Source: Alkalithermobacter paradoxus (GTDB lineage Bacteria; Bacillota; Clostridia; Peptostreptococcales; Peptostreptococcaceae). From it: a DNA stretch of 64,000 nucleotides. The notes beneath the pieces are model-generated. The model saw nothing but the letters and a program-made list of their open reading frames with translations, was not told where the DNA came from and made no database searches. The position numbers and the translations under genes were made by a program. Shown here one piece after another: positions 10,174 to 21,011 of this stretch. The stretch is from assembly GCA_002029295.1 (NCBI GenBank), contig MZGW01000010.1, forward strand, positions 1 through 64,000, written 5' to 3'. The number at the start of each line of letters is the position of its first letter. Within the stretch, counting starts at the first letter, position 1.

Positions 10174-10392
10174 CTACTTTTTGCGCCAAGTAATCCTTCC
10201 TCTTGCTAAATCATATGGTGAAAGTTCAACATTTACTTTGTCACCTTCAAGTATTCTAATAAAATTCATTCTAAGTTTTCCTGATATATGACACAATATC
10301 TCATGTCCATTTTCAAGTTTAACTTTAAACATAGCATTTGGTAGAGCTTCTACAACCGTACCTTCTAGCTCTATAACATCTTTTTTGGCCAT
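10174..10392 (-). CDS. infA: Translation initiation factor IF-1
   Basis: IF-1 has 72 aa, a single OB-fold ([19 protein letters not shown] at the N-terminus, GRITWRKK at the end), and occupies the A site of the 30S subunit during initiation. It lies between the KOW-domain gene and rpmJ. Confidence 0.98.
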   Translation of the reverse strand: MAKKDVIELEGTVVEALPNAMFKVKLENGHEILCHISGKLRMNFIRILEGDKVNVELSPYDLARGRITWRKK

Positions 10393-10425
10393 TAACTAAC
10401 CAAACCTCCAATCTGCAAATCAAGT

Positions 10426-10707
10426 CTAAAGACTTAATCGCTTCAGCTCACTTCTTAAAAAAGCATTGTTAATCTTCTCATTTTCTGAAATTGCATCTTT
10501 AAGATCTTGTGATATCTTTTTTAATTTGATCAAGTGTTTTATTTTCTTTAGCTTAGGATTTTCTAGTTTTCTTAAATCTCCATCTGCAACAAGAACATAT
10601 TCTTCATTTACTATCTTGAGTACAAAGAAAGGCCTTCCTTTGTCTCTTCCAGCTTTAGATACAACTACTTGACCTATATTTATATCGTTAGTATCCACTA
10701 ATTTCAC
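10426..10707 (-). CDS. KOW-domain RNA-binding protein, L14e-like
   Basis: This small protein of 93 aa has an N-terminal KOW-type stretch (NIGQVVVSKAGRDKGRPFFVLKI, given here from about residue 10) and a basic, coiled C-terminal half. Clostridial genomes carry such a gene between map and infA, often annotated as ribosomal protein L14e-like or simply KOW-domain protein. Bacillus lacks it at the same place or has a short relative. Its role in the ribosome is not established as far as I know. Spacing of 15 nt after map indicates co-transcription. Confidence 0.8.
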   Translation of the reverse strand: MKLVDTNDINIGQVVVSKAGRDKGRPFFVLKIVNEEYVLVADGDLRKLENPKLKKIKHLIKLKKISQDLKDAISENEKINNAFLRSELKRLSL

Positions 10708-10722
10708 CTCTTTGCTACTGGG

Positions 10723-11469
10723 TTAAGGAGCCGTTAATATCAAAGGCTCATCTCCAGTTATAGCTATGGTATGCTCATAATGAGCTGACTTTCTACCATC
10801 TACTGTAACAGAGGTCCATCCATCTTTTAGTATTTTTACATGGTATGATCCAGCATTAACCATTGGTTCTATGGCTAAAACCATTCCTTCTTGAAGTCTT
10901 GGTCCTTTGCCTTTTGGTCCATAATTAGGTATCTGAGGATCTTCATGGAGATTTGATCCAATTCCGTGTCCTACAAAGTCTCTAACTATAGAAAATCCGT
11001 TTTTTTCCACGTGGTTTTGTATAGCATTAGATATATCAGATAATCTATATCCTAGCCTTGCAAATTTTATTCCCTCATAAAAGCTATCGCGAGTCACTTC
11101 TATAAGTTTTCTATCTTCTTCAGATATTATTCCAACCCCATAGGTTTTTGCTGAATCACCATGATATCCTTTGTAAAAAGCTCCTACATCAATACTTACT
11201 ATATCTCCTTCTTTAAGTACTCTAGTTCCTGGTATTCCATGAACAACTTCTTCATTTATTGAAGCACATATAGATCCTGGATATCCACTATATCCCTTAA
11301 AAGAAGGTTCAGCATTGTATTTTCTTATAGTGCTTTCTGCTATTTCATCTAGTTCTTTTGTTGTAATCCCTGGTCTTATAAACTCTTTTAATACTTCATG
11401 AGTTTTTGCCACTATCTGACCTGCTTCTCTCATTAACTGAATTTCGCTAGCAGATTTTATTATTATCAT
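10723..11469 (-). CDS. map: Type I methionine aminopeptidase
   Basis: Removes the N-terminal methionine from nascent proteins. It has 248 aa. The five metal ligands can be placed at D94, D105, H168, E201 and E232. It lacks an N-terminal zinc-finger extension. The start codon overlaps the adk stop by one base, the usual coupling in the spc operon. Confidence 0.97.
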   Translation of the reverse strand: MIIIKSASEIQLMREAGQIVAKTHEVLKEFIRPGITTKELDEIAESTIRKYNAEPSFKGYSGYPGSICASINEEVVHGIPGTRVLKEGDIVSIDVGAFYKGYHGDSAKTYGVGIISEEDRKLIEVTRDSFYEGIKFARLGYRLSDISNAIQNHVEKNGFSIVRDFVGHGIGSNLHEDPQIPNYGPKGKGPRLQEGMVLAIEPMVNAGSYHVKILKDGWTSVTVDGRKSAHYEHTIAITGDEPLILTAP

Positions 11470-12119
11470 TATTCTACACTTCCTAAGGCATCAACAATGT
11501 CATCAAAAACCTTATCTATTGATTGTTCTCCATTTACATTAAGAAGTATACCTTTTTCACAGTAATATTCTGCTAAAGGTTTAGTTTCATTTAAGTAAAC
11601 TTGAATTCTCTTAGATACTGTTTCCTCGTTGTCATCTGCTCTTTGATATAATTCTCCTCCGCAAACGTCACATTTGTTTTCAGCTTTTGAAGGGTTGAAC
11701 TCTATATGGAATGTAGCTCCACAATCTTTACAGATTCTTCTTCCTACCGCTCTACTTATAAGTATATCCGTATCTACTTCTATATTGATAACTTTGTCTA
11801 GACTCATATTCATTCCATCTAGTACTGAATCTAAGGCTTTAGCTTGAACTACAGTTCTTGGAAATCCATCTAGTAAAAATCCGGCTTTGCAGTCTTCTTC
11901 AATAAGTCTTGATTTAACTATTTCAACAACAAGCTCATCCGGAACTAGTAGCCCTTTATCCATATATTCCTTGGCTTTTCTTCCAAGTTCAGTTCCTTCT
12001 TTAATATTCTTTCTAAATATATCTCCTGTAGATATATGAGGTACTTTGTACTTCTCAACTATTCCTGAAGCTTGTGTTCCTTTTCCAGCTCCAGGAGGTC
12101 CGAGTAATATAAGTCTCAT
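11469..12119 (-). CDS. adk: Adenylate kinase, zinc-lid type
   Basis: Interconverts ATP plus AMP and two ADP. It has 216 aa with P-loop GPPGAGKGT at residues 7-15. The long LID domain carries four cysteines, C130, C133, C150 and C153, that bind structural zinc as in Gram-positive adenylate kinases. Located between secY and map. Confidence 0.98.
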   Translation of the reverse strand: MRLILLGPPGAGKGTQASGIVEKYKVPHISTGDIFRKNIKEGTELGRKAKEYMDKGLLVPDELVVEIVKSRLIEEDCKAGFLLDGFPRTVVQAKALDSVLDGMNMSLDKVINIEVDTDILISRAVGRRICKDCGATFHIEFNPSKAENKCDVCGGELYQRADDNEETVSKRIQVYLNETKPLAEYYCEKGILLNVNGEQSIDKVFDDIVDALGSVE

Positions 12120-12145
12120 TTGATCATCTCCTGGGGTTAAGTTTT

Positions 12146-13414
12146 TTATTTTAAGAAACCTTGGTAATGTCTAGTAAGCATTTTTGCTTCTATTTGCTTC
12201 ATCGTCTCTAGTGCAACACCTACTACTATAAGTAGCGCTGTTCCTCCTAAACTGAATGGAATAGTAGTGAACCTAAATACTAGCATCGGTAATACAGCAA
12301 TCAAAGCTAAGAATAAAGCTCCTGCTAGAGTTAATCTTGTAAGAACTCTATTTAAATAGTCTTCTGTCGGCTTTCCTGGTCTTATTCCAGGAATAAATCC
12401 TCCATTATTTTTCATGCTATCCGCTATCTCACTTGTATTAAATGTAATTGCAGTGTAAAAGTAAGCGAAGAATATTATTAATATCGCTTCTAATGTAATG
12501 TATATCCAAAATCCAGGATTTCCTGATGGCGACAACCACTTGTTGACAAAGTTTTCATAACCACCTTTGAAGAAAAACGACAATGTTTGAGGGAATACTA
12601 GCATAGATGAGGCGAATATTACAGGTATAACTCCTGCTTGATTAACCTTCATTGGTATATGAGTACTTTGACCTCCATACATTTTTCTTCCTACAACTCT
12701 CTTAGCATACTGAACAGATATCTTTCTAGTAGCCTGAGTTATAGCTATTACAGAAACTATTATAGCTATTCCTATAATAGCAAATACTATTAGTTGTATT
12801 ACGTTTAATTGACCCTCTCTTAAAAGTCTGTACGTATTAATTACTGCTCCTGGTAGTCTGGATATAATCCCTACAAATATTATCAATGAGATTCCATTAC
12901 CTATGCCTTTTTCAGTGATTTGCTCACCTAACCACATCAAGAATGCCGTACCTGCAGTTAAGGTTGAAACTACAACTATTACAGAAAAAGCATCTTTAGA
13001 TATTAAAGCATTACTAAATAATCCTACACTTATAGCTGTAGACTGAAGAAGTGCAAGAGCAATAGTCACAAATCTTGTATAAGAAGTGATTTTCTTTCTT
13101 CCATCTTCTCCTGACTTAGATAGTTCCTCTAGGCTTGGAATTGCAATAGTTAAAAGCTGTATAACAATAGATGCAGTAATATATGGTGTTATACTAAGTG
13201 CAAATATTGTAAAGTTGCTAAATGCTCCACCAGCAAACATATCATAGAAGGAAAGAAGACCTGCTTGGTCTACTACCTTCTTTATGATACTTATATCAAT
13301 TCCAGGTACAGGTATAGACGATCCTACTCTAAATACTACAAGCATAAGCAAAGTATACAAAACCCTTTTCTTTAAATCAGGAATTTTCCAAGCGTTTCTT
13401 AAGGTAGTTAGCAC
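12146..13414 (-). CDS. secY: Protein translocase channel subunit SecY
   Basis: SecY is the pore of the Sec translocon, 422 aa with about ten transmembrane segments. The plug and first-helix region is recognisable in RVGSSIPVPGIDI, and the loop YAKRVVGRKMYGGQSTHIP and NNGGFIPGIRPG match SecY signatures. It starts 1 nt after rplO. Its partner secE is in this window too, at 38100. Confidence 0.98.
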   Translation of the reverse strand: MLTTLRNAWKIPDLKKRVLYTLLMLVVFRVGSSIPVPGIDISIIKKVVDQAGLLSFYDMFAGGAFSNFTIFALSITPYITASIVIQLLTIAIPSLEELSKSGEDGRKKITSYTRFVTIALALLQSTAISVGLFSNALISKDAFSVIVVVSTLTAGTAFLMWLGEQITEKGIGNGISLIIFVGIISRLPGAVINTYRLLREGQLNVIQLIVFAIIGIAIIVSVIAITQATRKISVQYAKRVVGRKMYGGQSTHIPMKVNQAGVIPVIFASSMLVFPQTLSFFFKGGYENFVNKWLSPSGNPGFWIYITLEAILIIFFAYFYTAITFNTSEIADSMKNNGGFIPGIRPGKPTEDYLNRVLTRLTLAGALFLALIAVLPMLVFRFTTIPFSLGGTALLIVVGVALETMKQIEAKMLTRHYQGFLK

Positions 13415-13415
13415 C

Positions 13416-13859
13416 TTAGATCACCTCTGCCTTTCCTCCAGCAGCTTCTATTTTATCAGTAGCTGATTGAGTAAACTTATGAGCTTTTATATTTAACTTT
13501 CTCTCTAAGTTACCTTCACCTAATATCTTAACTCCATCTTTCTCAATCTTTCTTATGATTCCCATATCTCTTAAGATTTCTGGAGTTACCTCAGCACCAT
13601 CTTCAAATATGTTTAATTTTTCAACGTTCACTAATGAATAAACTTTCTTGAATGGATTGTTGAATCCTCTCTTAGGAAGTCTTCTGTATAAAGGCATTTG
13701 TCCACCTTCAAATCCTGGTCTTACTCCACCACCTGAACGAGCTCCTTGTCCTTTTTGTCCACGTCCTGAAGTTTTACCTTGACCAGTTGCAGTACCTCTT
13801 CCTAGTCTTTTTCTTTCTTGAACAGCACCTTCGGCAGGTCTTAATTCATGTAACTTCAT
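13416..13859 (-). CDS. rplO: 50S ribosomal protein L15
   Basis: L15 has 147 aa with the glycine- and arginine-rich N-terminal extension ([21 protein letters not shown]) that penetrates the 23S rRNA core, then a globular C-terminal half. It is nearly contiguous with secY. Confidence 0.98.
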   Translation of the reverse strand: MKLHELRPAEGAVQERKRLGRGTATGQGKTSGRGQKGQGARSGGGVRPGFEGGQMPLYRRLPKRGFNNPFKKVYSLVNVEKLNIFEDGAEVTPEILRDMGIIRKIEKDGVKILGEGNLERKLNIKAHKFTQSATDKIEAAGGKAEVI

Positions 13860-13884
13860 GAGTACACCTCCTTATCCTATGAAA

Positions 13885-14064
13885 TTAACCTTCTATTACT
13901 TCTACTAAGTGACTTACTTTGTTGATCATACCTCTTATTTGAGGATTGTCTGGTTTCTCCACTACTTGTTCTCTCTTTTTAAGACCAAGAGCTTCTATAG
14001 TTTTTCTTTGATTAGGATTAGTTCCTATTACGCTTCTTACAAGCTTTATCTTTAAATTAGCCAT
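13885..14064 (-). CDS. rpmD: 50S ribosomal protein L30
   Basis: This is a 59-aa protein starting [20 protein letters not shown] and ending HLVEVIEG, the expected size and sequence for bacterial L30. It is preceded by GGAGGGAATATA and lies between rpsE and rplO. Confidence 0.96.
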   Translation of the reverse strand: MANLKIKLVRSVIGTNPNQRKTIEALGLKKREQVVEKPDNPQIRGMINKVSHLVEVIEG

Positions 14065-14075
14065 TATATTCCCTC

Positions 14076-14582
14076 CTAACCTAGAAGATCTTCTACCTTT
14101 CTACCTCTAAGTTTAGCTATTTGCTCAGCAGTTCTTAGATTTTTTAGACCTTCCATAGTAGCATTTACCATGTTTCTTGAGTTGTTAGTTCCAAGAGACT
14201 TAGCTCTAACGTCTTTTAATCCAGCTAATTCAAGTACTGAACGAACAGGACCTCCTGCGATAACCCCTGTACCTTCTTGAGCTGGCATTATTAAAATGTT
14301 ACCCGCACCGAACTGACCTTTTACTTGATGAGGAATTGTTGTTCCAACCATTGGTACGTATATTAAGTTTTTCTTTGCATCTTCAACAGCTTTTTTTATT
14401 GCATCTGGTACTTCCATAGCTTTACCAGTACCTATTCCAACATGTCCGTTTTCATCTCCAACAACTACTAAAGCTGAAAATCTAAATGTTCTACCGCCTT
14501 TAACAACTTTAGTAACACGTCTTATCTCAACAACTTTTTCTTTTAGGTCAAGTTGTCTTGCATCTATAGGCTTACGAAGCAT
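14076..14582 (-). CDS. rpsE: 30S ribosomal protein S5
   Basis: S5 has 168 aa with the N-terminal dsRNA-binding fold and the loop [17 protein letters not shown] that holds spectinomycin-contact residues, unaltered here as far as I can see. It helps decoding accuracy at the mRNA entry side. Confidence 0.98.
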   Translation of the reverse strand: MLRKPIDARQLDLKEKVVEIRRVTKVVKGGRTFRFSALVVVGDENGHVGIGTGKAMEVPDAIKKAVEDAKKNLIYVPMVGTTIPHQVKGQFGAGNILIMPAQEGTGVIAGGPVRSVLELAGLKDVRAKSLGTNNSRNMVNATMEGLKNLRTAEQIAKLRGRKVEDLLG

Positions 14583-14600
14583 TTATTTCCCTCCTTCTTA

Positions 14601-14969
14601 TTAAAAGTTTAATCCGCCTTCTCTAGCTCCTTCAGCTAATTCTTTAACTCTACCATGATATAAATATCCACCACGGTCAAATATAACTTTATCTATTCCT
14701 TTTTCTAATGCTTTCTTAGCAACAAGTTTTCCTACAAGTTTAGCAGCTTCTTTATTTCCTGTAGCTTTTACTTGATCTTTTATTTCGCTTTCTAAGCTTG
14801 AAGCAGCAACTAATGTAGTTCTGTTTACATCATCTATTATTTGTGCATAAATGTTGCTGTTACTTCTGAAAACATTTAATCTAGGTCTTTCAGCTGTTCC
14901 AGAAACTTTCTTACGAACTCTTCTATGTCTTTTCAGCCTAGTTTCGTTTTTGCTCGCCTTATTGAACAC
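14601..14969 (-). CDS. rplR: 50S ribosomal protein L18
   Basis: L18 has 122 aa. It binds 5S rRNA with L5 and L25 and forms the central protuberance. Visible conserved parts are [20 protein letters not shown] and the C-terminal [15 protein letters not shown]. Located between rplF and rpsE. Confidence 0.98.
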   Translation of the reverse strand: MFNKASKNETRLKRHRRVRKKVSGTAERPRLNVFRSNSNIYAQIIDDVNRTTLVAASSLESEIKDQVKATGNKEAAKLVGKLVAKKALEKGIDKVIFDRGGYLYHGRVKELAEGAREGGLNF

Positions 14970-14985
14970 TTATATTCACTCCTTT

Positions 14986-15528
14986 CTATTTCTTACCTGT
15001 TTTACCTTCCTTACGTCTTATAACTTCTCCAGCGTACTTAATACCTTTACCTTTGTATGGCTCTGGCTCTCTCCAAGCTCTTATCTTAGCAGCGTAGTTT
15101 CCTACTAATTGCTTATCTATACCTTTAACTAGTATCTCAGTTTGACTCGGAACCTCTACAGTTATTCCTTCTGGATCTTCCATTTCAACTGGATGAGAGA
15201 ATCCTAAACTCATAACTAATTTTTTACCTTGTTTTTGTGCTCTGTATCCTACACCAACAAGTTCTAGTTTTTTCTCGTACCCTTTAGTTACACCTTCTAT
15301 CATGTTTGCAATTAAAGTTCTTGTTAAACCGTGTAAAGATCTATGTCTTTTGTTATTTGTTGGTCTTTCAACAGTTATAACATTTCCTTCAACGTTTATT
15401 TTTATGTCAGATGCAAATTGCTTGCTTAGTTCTCCTTTTGGACCTTTTACTACTACATTGTTATTTGCGTCTACGTTAACTTGTACACCTTGTGCTATTT
15501 CAATTGGTTTTACACCTATTCTTGACAT
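14986..15528 (-). CDS. rplF: 50S ribosomal protein L6
   Basis: L6 has 180 aa, starts [17 protein letters not shown] and ends with the L6 signature [20 protein letters not shown]. It lies near the sarcin-ricin loop and the factor-binding site. Its start is preceded by AGGAGG. Confidence 0.98.
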   Translation of the reverse strand: MSRIGVKPIEIAQGVQVNVDANNNVVVKGPKGELSKQFASDIKINVEGNVITVERPTNNKRHRSLHGLTRTLIANMIEGVTKGYEKKLELVGVGYRAQKQGKKLVMSLGFSHPVEMEDPEGITVEVPSQTEILVKGIDKQLVGNYAAKIRAWREPEPYKGKGIKYAGEVIRRKEGKTGKK

Positions 15529-15558
15529 GCCTACACCTCCTTACATCTGTATAATTTA

Positions 15559-15957
15559 TTACCAAACGTAGCAGATTACTTCTCCACCCGTATTTTCTTT
15601 TCTTGCTTGTTTATCTGTTAATATACCTTTAGAAGTAGATATTATAGATACTCCTAATCCGTTTAAAACTTTCGGTATCTCATCTTTAGCCGCATAAACT
15701 CTCATTCCTGGTTTTGATATTCTCTTTATACCAGTTATAACTCTTTCACCAGCTTTTCCGTACTTTAATTGGATTCTTATTATACCTTGCTTTCCATCTT
15801 CTATAACGTCATATCCTTTTATAAATCCTTCTTCTAAAAGAATTCTAGCTATTTCTTTTTTTATGTTTGAAGCAGGTATGTCAACTGTTTCGTGCTTAAC
15901 CATGTTTGCATTTCTTACACGAGTTAGCATATCTGCAATTGGATCTGTCATTGTCAT
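15559..15957 (-). CDS. rpsH: 30S ribosomal protein S8
   Basis: S8 has 132 aa and begins [18 protein letters not shown]. It binds the central domain of 16S rRNA, and in Escherichia coli represses the spc operon. The conserved C-terminal region [20 protein letters not shown] is present. Confidence 0.98.
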   Translation of the reverse strand: MTMTDPIADMLTRVRNANMVKHETVDIPASNIKKEIARILLEEGFIKGYDVIEDGKQGIIRIQLKYGKAGERVITGIKRISKPGMRVYAAKDEIPKVLNGLGVSIISTSKGILTDKQARKENTGGEVICYVW

Positions 15958-15982
15958 CGCTTAAACCCTCCTTCCGTTTATC

Positions 15983-16168
15983 TTACCAGCTTGATTTTTT
16001 AACGCCAGGTATTTGTCCTTTGTAAGCTAATTCTCTAAAGCATATACGACAAATACCGAACTTTCTTAAAACAGAATGTGGTCTACCACATATAGTACAT
16101 CTTGTATATTCTCTCGTTTTGTACTTTTGTTTTCTCTGTTGTTTAACAACCATTGCTTTTCTAGCCAC
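15983..16168 (-). CDS. rpsN: 30S ribosomal protein S14, zinc-binding type Z
   Basis: This is the short 61-aa form with a CxxC ... CxxC zinc knuckle (CTICGRPHS and CRICFRE). In organisms with a second, cysteine-free S14 this form serves under zinc sufficiency; no second copy is seen in this window. Confidence 0.97.
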   Translation of the reverse strand: MARKAMVVKQQRKQKYKTREYTRCTICGRPHSVLRKFGICRICFRELAYKGQIPGVKKSSW

Positions 16169-16184
16169 TGGAGTCCCTCCTTAT

Positions 16185-16727
16185 TTACTTACTAAATGGC
16201 ATTCCTAATAACTTTAATAATTCACGAGCTTCTTCGTCAGTGTTTGCAGTAGTAACGAATATTATATCCATACCACGAACTTTATCTACTTTATCGTACT
16301 CTATTTCAGGGAATATTAATTGTTCTTTAACCCCTAGAGAGTAGTTTCCTCTACCATCAAATGAATTAGATTTTACACCTGCGAAATCTCTAACCCTTGG
16401 TAAAGATATGTTCATTAATTTATCAGCAAAGTGGTACATTTTATCTCCTCTTAAAGTTACTTTAGCTCCTACAGGCATACCTTCTCTTAATCTGAAGTTT
16501 GCTACTGATTTTTTAGCTTTAGTAACAACAGGTTTTTGACCACATATTATAGTTAATTCTTCAACTGCTTTCTCTAATCCTTTTGGATTATCCTTAGCAT
16601 CTCCAAGTCCCATGTTTATTACTATTTTCTCTAACTTTGGCACTTGCATTATGTTTTTATAACCAAACTTCTCCATTAAAGCTGGTACAACTTCATTTTT
16701 ATACTTTTCAGTTAATCTTGAAGCCAT
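16185..16727 (-). CDS. rplE: 50S ribosomal protein L5
   Basis: L5 has 180 aa and begins [20 protein letters not shown]. It binds 5S rRNA and contacts P-site tRNA. The signature [20 protein letters not shown] is present. Located between rplX and rpsN. Confidence 0.98.
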   Translation of the reverse strand: MASRLTEKYKNEVVPALMEKFGYKNIMQVPKLEKIVINMGLGDAKDNPKGLEKAVEELTIICGQKPVVTKAKKSVANFRLREGMPVGAKVTLRGDKMYHFADKLMNISLPRVRDFAGVKSNSFDGRGNYSLGVKEQLIFPEIEYDKVDKVRGMDIIFVTTANTDEEARELLKLLGMPFSK

Positions 16728-16757
16728 TTTAGTCCCTCCTTTCGATATTACGTTGAA

Positions 16758-17066
16758 TTATATTTCTTCTCCGGTCTTTTTAGATATTCTTACTTTTGTT
16801 CCGTCAGCTAAGAACTTGTGTCCAACTCTTACACCTTTTCCTGCTTTAGCATCAAATAACATAACATTTGAAACGTGGATTGACGCTTCTTTGTTTATTA
16901 TTCCGCCTTGTTGAATTTTAGCGTTTGGTTTTTGGTGTTTTGTTATCATGTTAACACCTTCAACTATAACTCTTTGAGTTTTAGGCATAGCTTTTAATAC
17001 TTTACCTTTTTTACCTTTATCTTTACCCGTTATAACTACAACAGTGTCACCTTTTTTAACGTGCAT
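16758..17066 (-). CDS. rplX: 50S ribosomal protein L24
   Basis: L24 has 102 aa from the ATG at 17066 ([21 protein letters not shown]), with a KOW motif near the N-terminus. A longer reading from a GTG at 17075 is possible, but that GTG is part of the ribosome-binding site GGAGGTG, so the ATG is the true start. It initiates 50S assembly at the 5' end of 23S rRNA. Confidence 0.97.
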   Translation of the reverse strand: MHVKKGDTVVVITGKDKGKKGKVLKAMPKTQRVIVEGVNMITKHQKPNAKIQQGGIINKEASIHVSNVMLFDAKAGKGVRVGHKFLADGTKVRISKKTGEEI

Positions 17067-17083
17067 TTCGTACACCTCCTTAA

Positions 17084-17452
17084 TTATAATACCTCTGGTG
17101 CAAGTGAAACTATCTTCATGAAATCTTTTTCTCTTAATTCTCTTGCAACAGGTCCGAAGATACGAGTCCCTACAGGAGTTTTATCATCTTTTATTATAAC
17201 AGCAGCATTTTCATCGAATTGTACGTAGCTACCGTCTTTACGTCTTAAACCTTGCTTAGATCTAACTATAACAGCTTTAACAACTTTACCTTTTTTTACA
17301 ACTCCACCAGGCGTTGCACTTTTTACGCTAGCAACTATAACATCGCCTATATTACCAGCTTTTCTTTTACTTCCTCCTAAAACACGTATGCATAATAATT
17401 CTTTAGCTCCTGAGTTGTCTGCAACTTTTAAACGTGTTTCTTGTTGTATCAT
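17084..17452 (-). CDS. rplN: 50S ribosomal protein L14
   Basis: L14 has 122 aa starting [20 protein letters not shown]. It forms part of the intersubunit bridge with 16S helix 14. The typical C-terminus [23 protein letters not shown] is intact. Confidence 0.98.
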   Translation of the reverse strand: MIQQETRLKVADNSGAKELLCIRVLGGSKRKAGNIGDVIVASVKSATPGGVVKKGKVVKAVIVRSKQGLRRKDGSYVQFDENAAVIIKDDKTPVGTRIFGPVARELREKDFMKIVSLAPEVL

Positions 17453-17472
17453 AGTAATACCTCCCTTCGCTC

Positions 17473-17730
17473 TTACTTCTCAGCTTTCTCTATGATTTCC
17501 ACTAATCTCCAGTTTTTATCCTTCGATAATGGTCTTGTTTCCATTATTTTAACCTTATCGCCTATCTTGCATATATTATTCTCGTCGTGAGCTTTGTATT
17601 TCTTAGTTCTTTTTACCGCTTTTGAGTATAACGGGTGACGAACGAAGTCTTCTACTGAAACAACTATTGTTTTTTCCATTTTGTCACTTACTACACGACC
17701 GATTCTTACTTTTCTTCTTCCTCTTTCCAT
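17473..17730 (-). CDS. rpsQ: 30S ribosomal protein S17
   Basis: S17 has 85 aa with OB-fold features ([20 protein letters not shown] and [20 protein letters not shown]). It is a primary binder of the 16S 5' domain. Located between rpmC and rplN. Confidence 0.98.
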   Translation of the reverse strand: MERGRRKVRIGRVVSDKMEKTIVVSVEDFVRHPLYSKAVKRTKKYKAHDENNICKIGDKVKIMETRPLSKDKNWRLVEIIEKAEK

Positions 17731-17750
17731 TTTAAAGCCTCCCTTCTGTA

Positions 17751-17954
17751 TTAAGCTCTAAGTTCCTTTAATTCTCTTTCTCTTAGGATGGTTTTTACTC
17801 TAGCTATATTCTTTTTAACAAATTTAACTTGAGCTGTATTTTCAAGCTGTCCTGTAGCCAATTGGAATCTTAAGTTAAATAACTCACCTTTTAATTCATT
17901 TAGCTTTTGACCTAGTTCCTGGCTTGTCATATCTCTTAAATCTTTAGCTTTCAT
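17751..17954 (-). CDS. rpmC: 50S ribosomal protein L29
   Basis: L29 has 67 aa from the ATG at 17954 ([18 protein letters not shown]), forming two helices near the tunnel exit where chaperones and SRP dock. An upstream GTG at 17966 lies inside the GGGTGGTG ribosome-binding sequence and is rejected. The start overlaps the rplP stop by 11 nt, suggesting translational coupling. Confidence 0.96.
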   Translation of the reverse strand: MKAKDLRDMTSQELGQKLNELKGELFNLRFQLATGQLENTAQVKFVKKNIARVKTILRERELKELRA

Positions 17955-18387
17955 CAGCTTCACCACCCTTTACTTCAAATTCCTCACGTTTTACAAACTT
18001 ACATTTTACAGGGAGTTTATGCATTGCAAGTCTCATAGCTTCTCTAGCTTTTTCTTCTGGTACACCAGCAAGTTCGAACATTACTCTTCCCGGTTTAACT
18101 ACAGCTACCCAGTATTCTGGAGAACCCTTACCAGCACCCATACGAGTCTCAGCTGGTTTTCTAGTTACAGGCTTGTGAGGGAATATCTTTATCCAAACTT
18201 TACCCCCTCTTTTTATATATCTAGTCATAGCGATTCTGGCAGCTTCTATTTGGTTAGAAGTTATCCAAGCTGGCTCTAAAGCAACAAGTCCAAATTCTCC
18301 GTAAGTAACTTTGTTTCCTTTGTGAGCTTGACCTGTCATTCTACCTCTATGAACTCTACGACGTTTTACTCTTTTAGGCATTAACAT
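17944..18387 (-). CDS. rplP: 50S ribosomal protein L16
   Basis: L16 has 147 aa and begins [20 protein letters not shown]. It helps organise the A-site and peptidyl transferase region. The RMGAGKG segment near residue 80 is conserved. Overlaps rpmC. Confidence 0.98.
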   Translation of the reverse strand: MLMPKRVKRRRVHRGRMTGQAHKGNKVTYGEFGLVALEPAWITSNQIEAARIAMTRYIKRGGKVWIKIFPHKPVTRKPAETRMGAGKGSPEYWVAVVKPGRVMFELAGVPEEKAREAMRLAMHKLPVKCKFVKREEFEVKGGEADES

Positions 18388-18416
18388 GAGTATCTTCCTC
18401 CTTCCTTAACTCTATA

Positions 18417-19169
18417 TTACTCTTCTCTTTTTTCTCTTCTTGGTCTAAAGTTTCTGTTATCTCTTCTATCGTTCTTTTTGTTATCTTTTCTATCGTTTCT
18501 TTTCTTTGGCTCTTCTACTCTTGGAGTTGCTCCATTTCTAGTTGGAAGTACTTCTCCGTTACAGATCCACACTTTAACTCCTATTTTTCCGTAAGTAGTG
18601 TTAGCTTCTGCAAATCCGTATTGTATATCAGCTCTTAATGTTTGAAGTGGTACATTTCCTTCGCTGTATCCTTCAGTTCTAGCCATTTCAGCTCCACCAA
18701 GTCTACCAGAAGTTGCAACCTTGATTCCTTTCGCTCCAGCTTTCATAGCTCTTTGTATTCCTTGCTTCATAGCTCTTCTGAAAGCAACCCTTCTTTCTAT
18801 AGCTAATGCTATATTTTCAGCAACTAATTGAGCATCTCTTTCTGGATTTTTTACTTCGTTTATGTTTATTACAACACTTTTCTTAGTCATGTTTTCCATT
18901 TCGTTCTTTAAAGCTTCGATTCCTGCTCCACCTTTTCCTATTACCATTCCAGGTTTTGCAACAAATAAGTTTATTTTAACTTTGCTAGCCGCTCTTTCTA
19001 TTTCAATTTTAGATACTCCAGCAGTGTTTAGTTTAGCTTTTAAAGCCTTACGGATTTGGTGATCTTCTAATAATAAGCTTGCGAACTCTTTTTTGTTAGC
19101 GAACCATCTAGAGTCCCAATCCTTAATTACTCCAACTCTAAGACCGTGTGGATTAACCTTTTGTCCCAT
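18417..19169 (-). CDS. rpsC: 30S ribosomal protein S3 with extended basic tail
   Basis: S3 has 250 aa. The KH domain carries [15 protein letters not shown] (about residues 73-87). The last ~35 residues ([20 protein letters not shown] and onward) are a low-complexity lysine/arginine/aspartate/asparagine tail with short internal repeats, longer than in Bacillus S3. S3 lines the mRNA entry tunnel and has helicase-related activity with S4 and S5. Confidence 0.98.
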   Translation of the reverse strand: MGQKVNPHGLRVGVIKDWDSRWFANKKEFASLLLEDHQIRKALKAKLNTAGVSKIEIERAASKVKINLFVAKPGMVIGKGGAGIEALKNEMENMTKKSVVININEVKNPERDAQLVAENIALAIERRVAFRRAMKQGIQRAMKAGAKGIKVATSGRLGGAEMARTEGYSEGNVPLQTLRADIQYGFAEANTTYGKIGVKVWICNGEVLPTRNGATPRVEEPKKRNDRKDNKKNDRRDNRNFRPRREKREE

Positions 19170-19181
19170 TTATTTCCCTCC

Positions 19182-19514
19182 TTATCTCTCTTTTAATACT
19201 ACTCCTATATGGCTAGTTCTCTTTCTTATTGTAGTAGCACGACCCATCGCTCTTGGCATGAATCTCTTCATAGTAGGTCCTTGATTAGCATATATTTCAG
19301 CTATATATAACTTATCAACGTCCATGTTTTGATTATTTTCTGCATTAGCTGCAGCAGATTTTATAACTTTCGCTACTATTGGAGCTGCTGCTCTTGGAGT
19401 ATATTTTAATATAGCTAACGCTTCGTTTACATTCTTACCTCTTACAAGATCAGCTATTTGGCCTGCTTTTCTAGGTGTTACACGTACATATTTAGCAATT
19501 GCTTTAGCTTCCAC
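19182..19514 (-). CDS. rplV: 50S ribosomal protein L22
   Basis: L22 has 110 aa from a GTG at 19514 ([20 protein letters not shown]). The open frame continues upstream to 19607, but this would overlap rpsS and exceed the family length; AAGGAGG lies at the right distance from the GTG. Its beta-hairpin ([15 protein letters not shown]) reaches into the exit tunnel, where macrolide resistance changes occur; none is evident. Confidence 0.95.
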   Translation of the reverse strand: MEAKAIAKYVRVTPRKAGQIADLVRGKNVNEALAILKYTPRAAAPIVAKVIKSAAANAENNQNMDVDKLYIAEIYANQGPTMKRFMPRAMGRATTIRKRTSHIGVVLKER

Positions 19515-19539
19515 ATTAATTACCTCCTTCCTTAAATCA

Positions 19540-19821
19540 CTATCTTCTTTTAGAAGTTTTCTCGTCGTCTTTGTGTCCTTTGAAAGTTCTTGTAGGAACG
19601 AATTCACCTAATTTATGTCCAACCATATCTTCAGTTACATAAACAGGTACATGTTTTCTTCCGTCATGAACAGCTATAGTGTGTCCTACCATTTGAGGAA
19701 ATATAGTTGATGCTCTCGACCAAGTTTTTATAACTTTCTTTTCGTTTGCTTCGTTCATTTCTTCTATTTTCTTTAAAAGTCCAGCGTGAATAAAAGGTCC
19801 TTTTTTAGTTGATCTTCCCAT
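19540..19821 (-). CDS. rpsS: 30S ribosomal protein S19
   Basis: S19 has 93 aa, starts [20 protein letters not shown], and forms a complex with S13 in the 30S head. The conserved [22 protein letters not shown] is intact. Confidence 0.98.
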   Translation of the reverse strand: MGRSTKKGPFIHAGLLKKIEEMNEANEKKVIKTWSRASTIFPQMVGHTIAVHDGRKHVPVYVTEDMVGHKLGEFVPTRTFKGHKDDEKTSKRR

Positions 19822-19855
19822 GTTTCTTCCTCCTTTCCAGTCTCCTAGATATTAC

Positions 19856-20686
19856 CTATTTCTTTCTTCCTGATACTATCATTTTATTAGAAGCTTTATT
19901 CTTCTTACGAGTCTTATGTCCAAGAGTTGGTTTACCCCAAGGAGTAACTGGTGTTGGTCTTCCTATAGGTGCTCTACCTTCTCCACCACCGTGTGGATGG
20001 TCATTAGGGTTCATAACAGATCCTCTAACTGTAGGTCTTATACCCATATGTCTCTTTCTACCAGCTTTACCTATAGTAACATTTTCATGCTCTAAGTTTC
20101 CAACCTGACCGATTGTCGCTTTGCAGTTTGCGTTTACGTATCTCATTTCTCCAGATGGTAATCTTAATAAAGCATTTTTTCCTTCTTTAGCCATTAATTG
20201 AGCTGCTGCTCCAGCAGATCTAACTAACTGACCACCTTTTCCTGCTTTCATTTCTATGTTGTGAACTAATGTACCAACAGGAATGTCTTTTAATTTTAAT
20301 GCATTTCCTACTTTTATATCTGCTTCTTCTCCAGATACTACCATAGTTCCAACTTTTAATCCATTTGGAGCTAATATATATCTTTTCTCTCCATCTACAT
20401 AGTGAAGTAATGCTATATTAGCAGATCTGTTTGGATCGTACTCGATAGTAGCAACCTTAGCAGGTACACCATCTTTATTTCTTTTGAAATCTATTATTCT
20501 ATATTTTCTCTTCGCTCCACCACCATGGTGACGAACAGTTATTTTACCTTGAGCATTTCTACCAGCATTTTTCTTTAATGTAACAAGTAATGATTTCTCC
20601 GGCTCTTGAGTTGTTATTTCATCAGAAACTAAAACCGTCATGTGTCTTAAACTAGGAGTAATCGGTTTAAACTTCTTAATTGCCAT
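19856..20686 (-). CDS. rplB: 50S ribosomal protein L2
   Basis: L2 has 276 aa. It is a core protein near the peptidyl transferase centre. The signature region [18 protein letters not shown] contains the histidine conserved in all L2 proteins. Located between rplW and rpsS. Confidence 0.98.
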   Translation of the reverse strand: MAIKKFKPITPSLRHMTVLVSDEITTQEPEKSLLVTLKKNAGRNAQGKITVRHHGGGAKRKYRIIDFKRNKDGVPAKVATIEYDPNRSANIALLHYVDGEKRYILAPNGLKVGTMVVSGEEADIKVGNALKLKDIPVGTLVHNIEMKAGKGGQLVRSAGAAAQLMAKEGKNALLRLPSGEMRYVNANCKATIGQVGNLEHENVTIGKAGRKRHMGIRPTVRGSVMNPNDHPHGGGEGRAPIGRPTPVTPWGKPTLGHKTRKKNKASNKMIVSGRKK

Positions 20687-20720
20687 CCTGTTTCCCTCCT
20701 TCTTTCTATAGGTTTGTTAA

Positions 20721-21011
20721 TTATGCTCCTTGGAAAAACTCTATTTCTTTGCTGTCAGCAGTTAATTTAACAACAGCTTTCTTGAAACTAGATGTTCTTC
20801 CTTCGTGTCTTCCCATTCTTTTTAATTTTCCATCGTAGTTTAGAGTGTTTACTTTTTCCACTTTTACACCGAATATAGTTTCTACAGCTTTTTTAACCTC
20901 AGTTTTGTTAGCTTTTTTATCAACTATGAAAGTGTATTTTTTCTCTGCCATTTCAGCCATACTTTGCTCTGTAACAACAGGTTTTATGATTATATCATGT
21001 GGATTAGTCAT
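20721..21011 (-). CDS. rplW: 50S ribosomal protein L23
   Basis: L23 has 96 aa ([20 protein letters not shown] at the start). It surrounds the tunnel exit and docks trigger factor and SRP. The start codon shares one base with the rplD stop (TAATG). Confidence 0.98.
   Translation of the reverse strand: MTNPHDIIIKPVVTEQSMAEMAEKKYTFIVDKKANKTEVKKAVETIFGVKVEKVNTLNYDGKLKRMGRHEGRTSSFKKAVVKLTADSKEIEFFQGA

Noticed and set aside
19515..19607. N-terminal extension of L22
   Set aside because: Overlaps rpsS; a proper ribosome-binding site precedes the internal GTG at 19514, giving the family length.
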